Below are positions 38,518 through 47,301 of a DNA stretch of 64,000 nucleotides, piece by piece (position 1 is the first letter of the stretch; every line of letters begins with the position of its first letter). The translations under genes and the position numbers were made by a program. Source of the DNA: Natronococcus occultus SP4 (GTDB taxonomy: Archaea > Halobacteriota > Halobacteria > Halobacteriales > Natrialbaceae); the NCBI RefSeq assembly GCF_000328685.1, contig NC_019974.1, positions 2,657,001-2,721,000 of the forward strand. Reading direction: 5' to 3'. The notes under the pieces are model-generated. The model had not been told where the DNA came from and ran no database searches. It saw only the letters and a list, made by a program, of their open reading frames with translations.

Positions 38518-39132
38518 ATGAGCGACTCCGCGAACGGCACCGACGCCGACGGCGAACCGTCGTCCGACGAGCTCCCCGGCGACGTCCTCGAGGAGGCCGA
38601 ACGACTGACGCGGCTGGCACGTACGGCGACCGACGAGAACGAGCGGGCGGCTCGGCTCGATCGGCGCGACGAACTGCTCGCCGAACACGAGTTTACCGCT
38701 CGCGTCCGGGACGACGAGGACGCGACGCTCGTACTCCACCCCGAGGAGTGGCACGAGGACGGCGTCGTCAGAACGGACCGCATCGAGGACATCGACCGCG
38801 CGACCGAGATTCGGCTCGAAGGGACCGGCGACCCCGACGACTGGCAGGCGGTCGAGGAGCGAAACCGCGAGCTGGTCGCCACGATCAGGGAGCGCCACGG
38901 CGACGTCCACGGCGACAACGCGGCCGCGCTGGCGACCTTTTTCAGCAACCACTACGCGAAGCCGATCGCGTCGGCGACGCCTCCGGAACTCGAGGAGTTC
39001 CGGGACGACTACTTCGTGCGCAACGCCTGGCCCTCCGCGGACCAGCGCGACGTGATCGAGGAGTCGATCCGACTGGTCTTCGAAGCGGTCGACGAGCCAC
39101 ACCCGGAGCTCCGGGATTCGTCGGTTGAATAA
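38518..39132 (+). CDS. RnhA-operon protein (conserved haloarchaeal, unknown function)
   Basis: A 204-residue acidic, mainly helical protein; start MSDSANGTDADGEP, a disordered leader, then LEEAERLTRLARTA and a C-terminal half with FFSNHYAKPI and YFVRNAWPSADQ. It is not a recognised enzyme. Haloarchaeal genomes carry it next to rnhA, as here, and it is annotated from that position. A role with RNA-DNA hybrids is inference from the neighbour. Confidence 0.8.
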   Translation: MSDSANGTDADGEPSSDELPGDVLEEAERLTRLARTATDENERAARLDRRDELLAEHEFTARVRDDEDATLVLHPEEWHEDGVVRTDRIEDIDRATEIRLEGTGDPDDWQAVEERNRELVATIRERHGDVHGDNAAALATFFSNHYAKPIASATPPELEEFRDDYFVRNAWPSADQRDVIEESIRLVFEAVDEPHPELRDSSVE

Positions 39133-39207
39133 AACGGAACGGTTCGGCGCCGATCACACCGGCGTGCGATCGAGCGCGATCGAGGGTTCTGACACCTTGG
39201 TTGTCGC

Positions 39208-39567
39208 TCAGTAGCTCTCGTCGACGAGCTGGCGGATCTCGTCGGCGCGGTCGTCGTCGGTGACGATCTTCGAGAGCGACCACTGGACGCCGTCGAGGAC
39301 GGCCTCGTAGCCCTCGTCGGTCAGCGAGTACTGGTTGGTCCGTTTGTCGAGCTCGCTTTTCTCGACCAGTCCGAGCTCGACGAGCTCGTCGAGGTTCGGG
39401 TAGAGGCGGCCGTGATTGACCTCCGTGCCGTAGTACTCCTCGAGTTCGCGTTTGATCGCCAGGCCGTACATCGGCTCCTTGGCGAGGATGGTGAGGATGT
39501 TGTTCTGAAACGCCGTCAGCTCGCGAGCGACGCTCTGACCGCCGCTGATTGATTGTGCCTCTGACAT
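39208..39567 (-). CDS. PadR-family transcriptional regulator
   Basis: A 119-residue winged-helix protein. After a 15-residue leader, LTAFQNNILTILAKEPMYGL and NHGRLYPNLDELVELGLVEK are the recognition helix and wing of PadR; the C-terminal helix for dimerisation is short. PadR proteins usually repress a nearby or own gene in response to a small molecule; ligand unknown. The promoter holds an inverted repeat directly at the start codon. Confidence 0.9.
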   Translation of the reverse strand: MSEAQSISGGQSVARELTAFQNNILTILAKEPMYGLAIKRELEEYYGTEVNHGRLYPNLDELVELGLVEKSELDKRTNQYSLTDEGYEAVLDGVQWSLSKIVTDDDRADEIRQLVDESY

Positions 39568-39600
39568 ACTTTTGTGAAAGTCTCCGGACTATTTAAGACT
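39568..39600 (-). promoter_or_regulatory. TATA box and inverted repeat of the padR promoter
   Basis: Minus-strand TATA AGTCTTAAATA lies at 39590-39600, about 28 bases before the ATG, giving a leaderless transcript. ACTTT-TGTG-AAAGT at 39568-39581 is a perfect 5-bp inverted repeat between TATA and start codon, well placed for autorepression. Confidence 0.4.
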
Positions 39601-39745
39601 TCTCAACTATTCTGCCGGATCGACGCTGCCAAGCCGGTCGCCACCACTGCGAGCCCCGCACTTGCCGTCCGTCCGGCGGTCGTCGGCCGTACCAACCGAC
39701 CGATTACGAAAGGACTTTTTGATCCACCGTGGAGGTTCAAGCCAC

Positions 39746-40276
39746 ATGGTCAATCTCTGGGAAGACTTGGAGACCGGACCGAACCCGCCCGAAGAGATCT
39801 ACGCCGTCGTCGAGTGTCTCAAGGGCGAGCGCAACAAGTACGAGTACGACAAGGACGTCCCCGGCGTTGTCCTCGACCGCGTGCTCCACTCGAACGTCCA
39901 CTACCCGTCCGACTACGGCTTCATCCCGCAGAGCTACTACGACGACGAGGACCCCTTCGACGTCCTCGTCCTCGTCGAAGACCAGACGTTCCCCGGCTGT
40001 GTCATCGAGGCCCGCCCCGTCGCCCTGATGAAGATGGACGACGACGGCGAGCAGGACGACAAGGTCATCGCCGTCCCCAGCGAGGATCCCCGCTACGACC
40101 ACATCGAGGACCTCGAAGACATCCCCCAGCAGCAACTCGACGAGATCGACGAGTTCTTCGCGACCTACAAGAACCTCGAGGAGGGCAAGGAGGTCGCCAC
40201 GGAGGGCTGGGAGGACCGCCAGGCCGCCTACGACGCGATCGAACACGCCCAGGAGCTCTACGACGAGAACTTCTAG
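39746..40276 (+). CDS. ppa: Inorganic pyrophosphatase (family I)
   Basis: A 176-residue soluble pyrophosphatase. Family motifs are present: ERNKYEYDKD near the start, VHYPSDYGFIP, and the metal-binding DEDPFDVLVL, followed by DDKVIAVP. It hydrolyses pyrophosphate made by polymerases and ligases, in the cytoplasm with Mg2+. ATG at 39746 follows a T-rich box (CTTTTT) by about 28 bases, so the transcript is probably leaderless. Confidence 0.96.
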   Translation: MVNLWEDLETGPNPPEEIYAVVECLKGERNKYEYDKDVPGVVLDRVLHSNVHYPSDYGFIPQSYYDDEDPFDVLVLVEDQTFPGCVIEARPVALMKMDDDGEQDDKVIAVPSEDPRYDHIEDLEDIPQQQLDEIDEFFATYKNLEEGKEVATEGWEDRQAAYDAIEHAQELYDENF

Positions 40277-40395
40277 CGCCGTCCTCGCTTTCGATTTCTT
40301 GCGCACGGATTCACGAGAGTTATCTCCGTCCGTCGGTCGTATGTGTTATGAGCATGGGTAATTTTATTGGGTGAGCCGCCGTACTACCGATCGTC

Positions 40396-40515
40396 ATGGC
40401 AGCAACCAACCCGTCCGCTCGAGAGTCAGACCCGGCCGACCCCGGTCTCGGAATGGCCCACCTCACGGTCGTTCCGACGAACTTCCGCTCCGAGTCGGAC
40501 GACTCCGAGGAGTGA
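40396..40515 (+). CDS. Possible 39-residue protein, leaderless
   Basis: ATG at 40396 opens MAATNPSARESDPADPGLGM and ends in ESDDSEE then TGA. Codons favour G or C in the third place as in real neighbours, and the product is acidic. TATA-like ATTTTATTGG is centred about 31 bases before the ATG, as expected for a leaderless gene. The part GMAHLTVVPTNF is hydrophobic enough for a short strand. No family is recognised. Confidence 0.45.
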   Translation: MAATNPSARESDPADPGLGMAHLTVVPTNFRSESDDSEE

Positions 40516-40729
40516 GCTCGGCGGACGGCGTCCTCGTCGTCCCGGACGCGGCCGAGCCGTTTTGCCGCCGTCTACGAGCCGTCGACTCCGTAGCCCATCG
40601 TTCGACCGTCGCCGTGTGCGGACGCGAACGGTTACGAGAGCGCGATCTGCGTTCGAATCGCCGTCGTGGATTCTCGAAAACAGTGTCCGGAAACGAACCT
40701 TCTTGTATGCGGTCGGACTACGGCCTTCC

Positions 40730-42073
40730 ATGGGTCTGTTCGACCGGTTGCGGGGCGACGATAACCCCCGAGTTGCGTTTATCGGCGTCGACGGCGTGCC
40801 GTACAGTTTGCTCTCCGAACACGAGGACCGGTTTCCGAACTTCGCGTCGCTCGCGGACGAGGGGACCGCGAGCGAGATCTCGAGTATCGTCCCGCCCGAG
40901 TCAAGCGCCTGCTGGCCGTCGCTAACTACTGGCGTCAACCCCGGTGAGACCGGCGTCTACGGCTTTCAGGACCGCGAGGTCGGCACGTACGACACGTACG
41001 TCCCGATGGGACGGGAAGTCCAGGCCGACCGCGTCTGGGACCGCGCCCAGGAGGAGGGACTGAAGACGACGGTGATGAACGTCCCCGTCACCTTCCCGCC
41101 CCAGCGAAACGTCCAGCGGATGGTCTCGGGCTTTCTCTCGCCCGGCCTCGAGAAGGCCGCCTACCCCGACGACGTCCGGGACTACCTCGAGTCAATCGGC
41201 TACCGGATCGACGTCAACCCGAAGCTCGGTCACGAGGACGACAAGGACGCGTTCATCGAGGACGCCCACGAGACGATCGACGCCCGCTTCGAGGCGTTCG
41301 AACACTACATCGAGGAAGACGACTGGGACCTCTTTTTCGGCGTCTTCATGACGACCGACCGGGTCAACCACTTCCTGTTCAAAGACTACGAGCGCGATGG
41401 TCAGTACCAGGAGGCGTTCTTCGAGTTCTACGAGAAGGTCGATGACTACATCGGTCGGCTGCGCGAGGCGCTGCCCGAGGACGTTACCTTGATCGTCGCC
41501 TCCGACCACGGCTTCACGAGTCTCGACTACGAGGTCCATTTCAACGAGTGGCTCCGGGAGGAGGGATGGCTCTCCTTCGAGGACGACGAGCCCGAGGGGC
41601 TGGGCGACATCGCCACGGAGACGAAAGCGTACTCGTTCATCCCGGGGCGGTTCTACCTCAACCTCGAGGGGCGGGAACCACGCGGCTCGGTCCCCGACGA
41701 GGAGTACGACGAGGTCCGGGACGAGCTCAAGGCGGATCTCGAGGCGCTCGAAGGGCCCGACGGAAAGAAGGTCGTCGACCGCGTCGTCGAGAAAGAACAG
41801 GCGTTCCGTGGCGATCACGACGACATTGCGCCCGATCTGGTCGCGATCCCGAACAAAGGGTTCGATCTCAAGTCCGGGTTCAAGGCCGACTCCAACGTCT
41901 TCACCAGCGGCCCGCGAAACGGGATGCACAGCTTCGGCGATACCGCGTTGTACATCGACGATCCGGACGCCTCGATCGGCGACGCCGATCTCTTCGATAT
42001 CGCGCCGACGATCCTGGAGCTGCTCGACGTCGAGTACAGCCGCGGCGAGTTCGACGGCGCGAGTCTGGTCTGA
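40730..42073 (+). CDS. Alkaline-phosphatase-fold phosphodiesterase/pyrophosphatase
   Basis: A 447-residue protein starting MGLFDRLRGDDNPRVAFIG. Metal-site motifs of type I phosphodiesterases are visible: VDGVP (first Asp), SSACWPSLTTGVNPGETGVY with the Ser/Thr nucleophile area, VASDHGF (Asp-His), and GMHSFGDTALY (late His). No signal peptide, so it acts in the cytoplasm. Likely to hydrolyse phosphodiesters or sugar nucleotides; substrate unknown. The frame is open far upstream, but the family pattern begins only at 40730. Confidence 0.85.
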   Translation: MGLFDRLRGDDNPRVAFIGVDGVPYSLLSEHEDRFPNFASLADEGTASEISSIVPPESSACWPSLTTGVNPGETGVYGFQDREVGTYDTYVPMGREVQADRVWDRAQEEGLKTTVMNVPVTFPPQRNVQRMVSGFLSPGLEKAAYPDDVRDYLESIGYRIDVNPKLGHEDDKDAFIEDAHETIDARFEAFEHYIEEDDWDLFFGVFMTTDRVNHFLFKDYERDGQYQEAFFEFYEKVDDYIGRLREALPEDVTLIVASDHGFTSLDYEVHFNEWLREEGWLSFEDDEPEGLGDIATETKAYSFIPGRFYLNLEGREPRGSVPDEEYDEVRDELKADLEALEGPDGKKVVDRVVEKEQAFRGDHDDIAPDLVAIPNKGFDLKSGFKADSNVFTSGPRNGMHSFGDTALYIDDPDASIGDADLFDIAPTILELLDVEYSRGEFDGASLV

Positions 42074-42086
42074 CACAAATATAGCG

Positions 42087-42120
42087 GAAGCCCACGACTT
42101 CAGTCGTGGGAGGACGTCAC
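42087..42120. repeat. Hairpin typical of a TnpB-element right end (solo)
   Basis: CCCACGACT (42091-42099) and AGTCGTGGG (42102-42110) form a perfect 9-bp stem with a two-base loop, preceded by GGAAG and followed by AGGACGTCAC. I recognise this as the 3' end of haloarchaeal IS1341-type TnpB elements. No tnpB lies beside it, so it is a relic or a very small non-coding derivative. It begins 14 bases after a stop codon and may also terminate transcription. Confidence 0.6.
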
Positions 42121-42169
42121 GCCGGGACGAGTCGATTCCGTTTTCCACGCGAGGCCCCGTTTCCAGAGC

Positions 42170-42589
42170 GTGCCGCTCGAAGAAGTCATTCGCGCTCGGG
42201 GCCACGAGCACGTCAGCGCCGAGCACGCGAGCACGTTCGAGGTGACGACCGACGACTATCTCACGCCGGCCGGGGACTGCATCCTCGCGATCGAGGCCGA
42301 CCGGGCGCCCGCGGAGTTCGACCCCGAGTTCGTCGAGGCCTGCCGGGACGAAGCGGCGACGATCACCGTCGAGATCGAGGCCGACGGCCACCGCGAATCC
42401 GTCGAGGGACGCGGCGATCCCGCCCTCGAGTTCACGAACGAGCGCAGCGCGGTCGGGCGAACCAGCGACTACGTCGACGACCGAACGATCGTCGTCGGCG
42501 CCGAGTTCGCCGCCGACGGGTTCGATCGCGAGCTGGTCGACGCGCTCGCCGAGGGCGCCGAGGCGACGGTGACGCTTACCGTCGAGTAG
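42170..42589 (+). CDS. DUF371 domain protein
   Basis: A 139-residue protein starting at GTG (GTGCCGCTCGAAG). The family pattern starts with RARGHEHVSAEHASTFEVT and includes LTPAGDCILAIEADRAP, which identify archaeal DUF371. Function of the family is unknown; it is a small beta-rich protein without membrane segments. It lies behind a solo mobile-element hairpin and before a broken gene, so its surroundings have been rearranged. Confidence 0.85.
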   Translation: MPLEEVIRARGHEHVSAEHASTFEVTTDDYLTPAGDCILAIEADRAPAEFDPEFVEACRDEAATITVEIEADGHRESVEGRGDPALEFTNERSAVGRTSDYVDDRTIVVGAEFAADGFDRELVDALAEGAEATVTLTVE

Positions 42590-42677
42590 GAGGATTCCGT
42601 CGTCGATCGACGGCATCGTCGTCGTCGAGAGCGATCGTTCTGGACACCGGATCGTTTTTCTGATAGCGTGGCAATCG

Positions 42678-42994
42678 GTGACAAGAGTCGTACTGCTCGA
42701 TACGCAAACCACGGCTCACCTCGAACAGCGACTGAGCTGAGTCGAATCTCGTGACGAACTGCAGGCGTTCGTTGCCACGGCGTCACGCGTGTTGGAGGCG
42801 CCGTCGACCGAACCGATCGACACCCAGCGAGAGGAGCGAGTGATCGGCGGTCTCGAGCGGCTGCTCGCGGGGATCCGAGAAAACTCGAGACGCTAGCCGC
42901 CGAGGAGGGCGCGGAGGGCTACCAGCTCAGCGTCGCCGGCGGAACGACGGGGCTCTCGGTAACGGTGTCGGTGTCGTACACGTCGGGGGAGTAG
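42678..42994 (+). pseudogene. Decayed gene with in-frame stop and frameshift
   Basis: Starting at GTG 42678 the frame reads MTRVVLLDTQTTAHLEQRLS, meets TGA at 42738, and continues VESRDELQAFVATASRVLEA to GGLERLLAGIRE. Near 42876-42885 (CGAGAAAACT) the reading moves to another frame and goes on as LETLAAEEGAEGYQLSVAGG to TAG at 42992. Both parts keep haloarchaeal codon use, and adding one A to the A-run would join them. I do not recognise the parent family; the middle part is a helical, coiled-coil-like region. Confidence 0.55.
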
Positions 42995-43120
42995 ACGACG
43001 CGCTCACGATCGATATCGAGGCGACTGTTCGAGCGCACGGTGCGTCCTCGGACGCAGACGATCGGCTCGAGTCGCGCCGCTTCCGGGGCGATTTTGCCCT
43101 TCGATCCCGAACACGCAGCT

Positions 43121-43933
43121 ATGACCGACGATCGCGAGCCTGCCGTGAACATCAGCGGTGGCGACACAGGTGGCGGAACCGCAGCCGAGTTCGACCCGGC
43201 GACCGCCGACACCCGCGCCGAGCGCGTCGTCGATCGGCTCGGCGAGCTGTACTGGCAGAAGACCTACGGCGGACAGGACGCCTTCACCTGTCTGATCCGA
43301 ACGATCCTGAGCCAGAACACCAGCGACAAGGCGAGCCAGCCGGCCCACGACGCGCTGATCGACCGGTACGACGACCCCGATCGGGATCTCGCCGCAGCGC
43401 TGGCCGACGCCGAACAGTCCGAGCTGGCCGAGACGATCAGCTCCGCGGGGCTGTACAACCAGAAATCTGAGATGATCATCGGCGCCGCCGAGGAAATCCT
43501 CGCGGAGTTCGAGTCGGCCGCAGGGTTCGACGACTTCGTCAGGGAAGCAGCGCCGGAGGGGGTTCGCGAACGGCTGCTCGAGATCCACGGCGTCGGCCCC
43601 AAGACCGCCGACTGCGTGTTGCTGTTCGCGGGCGGACGCGGCGGCGTCTTCCCCGTCGACACCCACGTCCATCGGATCTACCGCCGGCTCGGCGTCGCTC
43701 CGCCCGACGCCGACCACGAGGACGTCCGGGCCGTCCTCGAGCGGGAGGTGCCCGCGGCGAAGTGTGGGTTCGGCCACACGGCGTCGATCCAGTTCGGCCG
43801 CGAGTACTGTACGGCCCGGAAGCCGGCCTGTCTCGAGGACCCGGACGCCTGTCCGATGGGTGACGTCTGCGATCAGGTCGGCGTCTACCCCGAGACCGAC
43901 GAGGTCGTCGATCCGTCGGTGGCCGCCGATTGA
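43121..43933 (+). CDS. nth: Endonuclease III (DNA glycosylase/AP lyase)
   Basis: A 270-residue protein of the HhH-GPD superfamily. The helix-hairpin-helix LLEIHGVGPKTADCVLL carries the catalytic Lys, and the Asp is in FPVDTHVHR. The iron-sulfur loop has four cysteines (YCTARKPAC, then ACPMGDVC) with spacing C-x6-C-x6-C-x5-C, against the usual C-x6-C-x2-C-x5-C. It removes oxidised pyrimidines and cuts the abasic site. An acidic leader of about 35 residues precedes the domain. ATG at 43121 was chosen over an upstream start lacking homology. Confidence 0.92.
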   Translation: MTDDREPAVNISGGDTGGGTAAEFDPATADTRAERVVDRLGELYWQKTYGGQDAFTCLIRTILSQNTSDKASQPAHDALIDRYDDPDRDLAAALADAEQSELAETISSAGLYNQKSEMIIGAAEEILAEFESAAGFDDFVREAAPEGVRERLLEIHGVGPKTADCVLLFAGGRGGVFPVDTHVHRIYRRLGVAPPDADHEDVRAVLEREVPAAKCGFGHTASIQFGREYCTARKPACLEDPDACPMGDVCDQVGVYPETDEVVDPSVAAD

Positions 43934-44058
43934 GGAGGCAAGCGTCGACGATCGCTGCCCGTGGTGGTCGCGTCCAACGGCTCGCGATTTCGAACCTCCG
44001 CCGAGGGCGCATATGCAACTATAACGCCTACACGACCGAGCCGTCTATCCGGGTTCGT

Positions 44059-45735
44059 ATGGAGTTTCGGAAGCGGTCACCGGTTCAGTGGGTCGTTCGA
44101 AACAGACGTCTCGTCGGCTATCTCTTCTCGTTTGTCGTCGTCGTGTTCGTCCAGACGATGCTGTACTGGTGGGGGATGGCCGAACTGGAGGGACGTCCCC
44201 GGTCGCTGCAGGAGTCGCTCAACATCATCGTCCAGTCGCTGACCTCGACCGGGTACGGCCAGGACGCGCCGTGGACGTCGACCGGAATGCAGGCGCTGAT
44301 GATCGTCGCACAGTTCACCGGGATCGCGTTCATCGCCGTCGCGATCCCGCAGTTCGTCGTCCCCTGGGCCAGGGCTGAGCTCACCGAGACCCGGGTCCCC
44401 GACGCGCTCGAGGACGCCGAGGACCACGTCGTCATCTGGGGGTACACCTCGCTGTGTGCGAACCTCGTCGACGACCTCGAGGCCCGGGGCGAGCAGTACG
44501 TCATCGTCGAGGACGACGAGGAGCAGGCCGAGCAACTGTTCGAAGAGGGACGAAACGTCGTCCACGGCGACATCAACGACGACGAAACCCTGCGAAACGT
44601 CCACGTCGAGGACGCGCTCGCTGTCGTCGTCGGCACGCGGCGCCAGGAGAACGTGATCGGCACCATCCTCTCGCTGTCCGAGTCGAACCCGGATCTCGAG
44701 ATCATCTGCCTGATCGACGATCCCGAACAGTCACGATACCTCCGGTTCGCCGGTGCGACGACGGTGCTCTCGCCGAAACACCGGCTCGGAAAGAGCCTCG
44801 CGGACAAGGCCCAGAACGTCGTCAGCACCGACCTCGAGAACGTCGAGGACTTCGACGCCGACCTCGAGATCGCCGAGTTCCCGGTGACCGACGACAGTCC
44901 GCTTTACGGCCAGCGCCTCGACTCCCTCGCCCCCCTCGAACGGACGGGCGCGACCCTCGTCGGCGTCTGGCTGCGCGGCGAGTTCGTTACCGACCCCTCG
45001 AGCGAGGCCGTCGCCGACGAGAACACCGTCCTCGTCGTCGCGGGCACCGAGTCCCAGCTCGAGCGGATCGAGTCGATCGCGGAGTCGGGGGGACGATCCT
45101 CGACGGCCGGCCCGGTGATCATCGCGGGCCACGGGGTCGTCGGCACGACTGCCGAGGGGATCCTGCGAAAGGCCGACCAGGAGACGACGGTGATCGATAC
45201 GGAGCCGGGAGACGGGATCGACGTCGTCGGCGACGCCACACGCATTCCGACCTTCGACGAGGCCGGTATCGGCGACGCCGAGACCGTCATTCTCGCCTTG
45301 CCTGACGACGACGACGCGATCCTCGCGACACTCGTCGCCCGCCAGGCCGACGACGACGTCGAGATCGTCGTGGCGGCAAACGACGCCGACAGCGCGAGCG
45401 AGCTCTACCGGGCGGGCGCGGACTACGTGCTCGCCCTCCCGAAGGTCGCCGGGCGGATGACGACGCTCGATCTCTTCGACGAGGACGTGATGACGCTTCG
45501 CGAGCAGATCCAGCTCACCCGAACACACGCGCCGGAGCTCGAGGGGACCCACCCGAACGACGAACGGATCCGGGAACGAACCGACTCCGTGATCGTCGGG
45601 GTCAAACGGGACGATGCGCTCCGCACGGAGTTCGATGAGGATCTGGAGCTTGAGACCGGCGACGAAGTCCTCGTCGCGGGAACCGACCGTGGCGTCTCCA
45701 ACTTCAAGACGGAGTTTGGCGAACGCGAGGAGTGA
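44059..45735 (+). CDS. Potassium channel with two TrkA/RCK modules
   Basis: A 558-residue protein. Two hydrophobic helices (about 20-40 and 78-100) flank a pore loop with filter STGYG, the K+ signature. The cytoplasmic part has a TrkA-N domain (VIWGYTSLCANL), TrkA-C, then a second TrkA-N domain (VIIAGHGVVGTTAEGI) and TrkA-C. Such channels are gated by nucleotides or Ca2+ through the RCK ring; potassium uptake is central to the salt-in strategy of haloarchaea. TATA-like ACTATAACG lies 37 bases before ATG. Confidence 0.9.
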   Translation: MEFRKRSPVQWVVRNRRLVGYLFSFVVVVFVQTMLYWWGMAELEGRPRSLQESLNIIVQSLTSTGYGQDAPWTSTGMQALMIVAQFTGIAFIAVAIPQFVVPWARAELTETRVPDALEDAEDHVVIWGYTSLCANLVDDLEARGEQYVIVEDDEEQAEQLFEEGRNVVHGDINDDETLRNVHVEDALAVVVGTRRQENVIGTILSLSESNPDLEIICLIDDPEQSRYLRFAGATTVLSPKHRLGKSLADKAQNVVSTDLENVEDFDADLEIAEFPVTDDSPLYGQRLDSLAPLERTGATLVGVWLRGEFVTDPSSEAVADENTVLVVAGTESQLERIESIAESGGRSSTAGPVIIAGHGVVGTTAEGILRKADQETTVIDTEPGDGIDVVGDATRIPTFDEAGIGDAETVILALPDDDDAILATLVARQADDDVEIVVAANDADSASELYRAGADYVLALPKVAGRMTTLDLFDEDVMTLREQIQLTRTHAPELEGTHPNDERIRERTDSVIVGVKRDDALRTEFDEDLELETGDEVLVAGTDRGVSNFKTEFGEREE

Positions 45736-46106
45736 TCGTCCGCGACGGTACCACTGTTTTTCCCGACTCCGTGGCTCGAGTGCAGTTCCCGGTCACGAGA
45801 CGGTTCGACGAGCGTGGGGTCGAAACCCCGCTTCTCCAGCGGCAAGATCGCGTTCCCGAGACGTCGACGACGGGATCGCTCGTGACGGTTTCGACACCGT
45901 CTCCAGCGTCAGATCCGAACCCGACGCGTACTCACGATCGGTGCTCGGCTGCGCCCGTTTCGTTCGGAACGGCTCTCCTCCTGACGGGTCGGTTACCGAA
46001 CTCGGCCACAGAGCGCGGATATGATGACTGTTGTGCGCGATTTGTGTCGGCTATTATCGCTACATCATAACGTCTTTATGTCCCAACCCAGGTTTACCGG
46101 GTACTG
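45736..46106. other. Intergenic region before the second ABC importer
   Basis: About 370 bases without a credible gene. A hairpin with stem GGGGT/ACCCC lies at 45816-45829 and could be the terminator of the channel gene. The last 80 bases are AT-richer and hold the promoter of the binding-protein gene. Confidence 0.45.
46074..46080 (+). promoter_or_regulatory. TATA-like box of the PotD-like gene
   Basis: CTTTATG is centred about 30 bases before ATG at 46107, fitting a leaderless transcript. The stretch just upstream (CTATTATCGCTACATCATAA) is AT-rich for this genome and may bind a regulator. Confidence 0.45.
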
Positions 46107-47255
46107 ATGGCTGCAGACCCGAACCGGGTTGCAGATACCAACGACGACGAATCGGACACTGGAGCAGCAACTACCTCCCGAGCGGTATCACCGTCCAGAC
46201 GGCGGTTCCTCTCCGCCGCGGCGGTCGGCTCGGCGACCGCACTCGCGGGCTGTGCCGAGCTCGCCGGCAGCGACACCGACGAGATGCTAAGCGTCTGTGT
46301 CTGGAGTGGAAACTACGCCGACCGCTTCGAGGAGGGGCTCGTCACCCAGTACGAGGACGAACACGACATCGAGATCGACGTCCAGCGCGGGTGGAACGAG
46401 ATCCTCGACGAGATCCGGCAGGCGCCGGACGACGACCCACCGTACGACGTCACGGTCGCCGAGGGGAACTTCTACTACTACGGTCGGCAGGACGATCTCT
46501 TCGAGCCGATCGACGAGGACAACGTCCCCAACAGCGACGAGATCATCGATTTCTACGCCGAGATGCGCGACACGGAGTACGGACTCCCGGTCGACGGCGC
46601 TCCCTGTACGATCATCCACCGCGAGGACGCCGACGTCGACCCCGAAACCTGGGGCGATCTCTCCTCGGAGGCCGTCGAGGAGAGCCAGGGGATCGGCGTC
46701 GACACCGGCTTCTGGTGGTACCCGCTTTACGCCGCCGCGATCGCCATGGACGACGCGGAGGGTGCCGAAGAGATGCACGACGAGGAGCTCCACGACGACG
46801 TCCTCGAGACGGTCGAAAGCTGGAACATCCAGACCTGGGCCGAATCCGGCGAGGACATCTGGCAGGACTTCGAGAACGACGTCATCGACGTCGCCCAGTG
46901 GTACTACGACCAGACGGCCGCCGACATCGACGACTACGATGGTCTGACCCACACGATGCCCGAACAGACCACCGGCTGGTTCAACAACTGGTGTGTGGTC
47001 AGTGGCACCGATATGCAAGACGAGGCCGAGGAGTTCATCAACTTCCTGCTGGACGGCGACGTCCAGACGGAGTGGGCCCAGACCCACCCCATGGTCTTTA
47101 GCAACGAGAACATCGAGTACCCCGACGAGTACGCCGACGACCTGCCGACCACGACGGAGGAAGCCGAGAACATCGCCTTCCCCGACTGGGAGTACCTCGC
47201 GGAACACGAAGCCGACCTCGACGACGCGTTCACGAGCATCCAGCAGAGCTCCTGA
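46107..47255 (+). CDS. ABC transporter substrate-binding lipoprotein, PotD-like
   Basis: A 382-residue protein. About 30 residues of polar leader precede the twin-arginine motif SRRRFLSAAA and lipobox LAGC. The binding domain (LSVCVWSGNYADRFEEGL; GFWWYPLYAAAIAM; TTGWFNNWCVVSGTDM) follows the spermidine/putrescine binding-protein pattern, but related haloarchaeal proteins may bind other cationic or organic solutes. It heads an operon with ATPase and two permeases in PotD-A-B-C order. Confidence 0.85.
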   Translation: MAADPNRVADTNDDESDTGAATTSRAVSPSRRRFLSAAAVGSATALAGCAELAGSDTDEMLSVCVWSGNYADRFEEGLVTQYEDEHDIEIDVQRGWNEILDEIRQAPDDDPPYDVTVAEGNFYYYGRQDDLFEPIDEDNVPNSDEIIDFYAEMRDTEYGLPVDGAPCTIIHREDADVDPETWGDLSSEAVEESQGIGVDTGFWWYPLYAAAIAMDDAEGAEEMHDEELHDDVLETVESWNIQTWAESGEDIWQDFENDVIDVAQWYYDQTAADIDDYDGLTHTMPEQTTGWFNNWCVVSGTDMQDEAEEFINFLLDGDVQTEWAQTHPMVFSNENIEYPDEYADDLPTTTEEAENIAFPDWEYLAEHEADLDDAFTSIQQSS

Positions 47256-47301
47256 GCGCCGAGACGACTACTACCCGCCTTAATCGAACTTACCGAGACC
47301 A

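Noticed and set aside
40625-40665. GTTCGAATC resembling a tRNA T-loop
   Set aside because: The flanking bases do not pair as a T-stem and no acceptor, D or anticodon arm can be drawn. No tRNA gene was found in the window.
40512-40925. Plus-strand frame starting VSSADGVLVVPDAAE
   Set aside because: The first 15 codons look coding, but the rest is Arg- and Ser-rich and runs into the phosphodiesterase gene in another frame.
45811-45835. GGGGTCGAAACCCC resembling a tRNA T-arm
   Set aside because: The loop is too short and no other tRNA arms are present; treated as a hairpin after the channel gene.
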